Source of the DNA: a virus
Direction: 5' to 3' (one strand)
Virus record (IMG/VR): IMGVR_UViG_3300025305_000086
Span: 1-30,793 of that record
DNA: 30,793 nt
Below the pieces are notes generated by a model. The model was given only the letters and a program-made list of their open reading frames with translations. It had not been told where the DNA came from and made no database searches. The position numbers and the translations under genes were made by a program. Below are positions 30,575-30,793 of the stretch, in pieces (the first letter of the stretch is position 1; every line of letters begins with the position of its first letter).

Positions 30575-30793
30575 AGAGTTTCCTCAAACATTTCTTCTGT
30601 ACTGGCACTGCTTTCAGGTTTAGATTCAGGCACAGGTTCTGGTTCTGGCTCTGATTCCTCAAGGATCATCCTCGTGATCGGATCCAGTGCTTCCTTGAAC
30701 ATCTCAAGGGCGGCACTGATATCAACTGCGCTTTTGTGTTTAGATATCAGGGCCACCACTAATTCACTGGCTAGTTTTGCTGCCACCTGTCGA
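30571..30793 (-). CDS. Acidic protein, 5' end possibly outside window
   Basis: The frame is open to the right edge. A GTG at 30786 could be the start (71 residues), but the frame continues upstream without a stop, so the gene may be longer. Visible residues form a helical part (AALEMFKEALDPITRMILEE) and an acidic Glu-Pro repeat tail (SEPEPEPVPESKPES). It overlaps the nuclease gene by four bases. It could be a single-stranded DNA-binding or nuclease partner protein with an acidic tail; this is speculation. Confidence 0.5.
   Translation of the reverse strand, partial: RQVAAKLASELVVALISKHKSAVDISAALEMFKEALDPITRMILEESEPEPEPVPESKPESSASTEEMFEETL

Noticed and set aside
1-30793. tRNA genes, CRISPR arrays, insertion sequences, integrase or attachment sites
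   Set aside because: No cloverleaf-like sequences, regularly spaced direct repeats, transposase motifs or tyrosine/serine recombinase motifs were seen on reading; this is by eye and not a model search.

Overview
The window is a segment of a tailed bacteriophage genome, most likely from an uncultivated, environmental virus of a bacterium. There is no integrase, tRNA, rRNA or host housekeeping gene. Genes are tightly packed with ATGA or TAATG overlaps, and most starts have a purine-rich Shine-Dalgarno sequence, often AGGAGG-like, which points to a bacterial host. I cannot name the host. No tape measure, sheath or major tail tube protein was recognised, while a giant virion-type protein lies between portal and capsid, so a short-tailed (podovirus-like) particle is my inference.

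Layout. Bases 1-25589 are all on the + strand: the end of an upstream gene, a helix-turn-helix protein, terminase small and large subunits, portal, three unrecognised portal-distal proteins, a 1819-residue multidomain protein, a promoter and operator candidate, scaffold-like protein, major capsid protein, a zinc-finger protein, a structured RNA leader, a decoration-type protein, small neck or connector proteins (one only 36 residues), tail proteins, a 995-residue tail fibre with a self-cleaving C-terminal chaperone domain, and then a run of very small membrane proteins ending with a zinc-ribbon protein. A strong hairpin (25648-25702) separates this block from the convergent - strand block (25692-30793). 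That block encodes a VRR-NUC nuclease, a C5 cytosine methyltransferase, a TubC_N-like protein, a RepA-like ATPase or helicase, three small Cys-rich proteins, a RecB/Cas4-like PD-(D/E)XK nuclease and the end of an acidic protein. This is the replication, recombination and DNA modification side of the genome.

How it fits together. TerS and TerL package DNA through the portal into a shell built from the scaffold and capsid proteins. The giant protein carries two ADP-ribosyltransferase-like segments and is a candidate ejected or internal virion protein. The tail block supplies adsorption through the S74-type fibre. The membrane-protein run is the best candidate for the lysis region, although I see no endolysin.

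The most interesting signals are these: (1) a 334-codon open frame on the same strand inside the cytosine methyltransferase gene, whose translation resembles a real phage protein family; (2) a 14-codon segment of the scaffold gene found as a clean in-frame insertion in one copy of a duplicated segment of another structural gene; (3) interleaved stems forming a possible pseudoknot, plus a stem over the ribosome binding site, in front of the decoration-type gene; (4) the domain layout of the giant protein.
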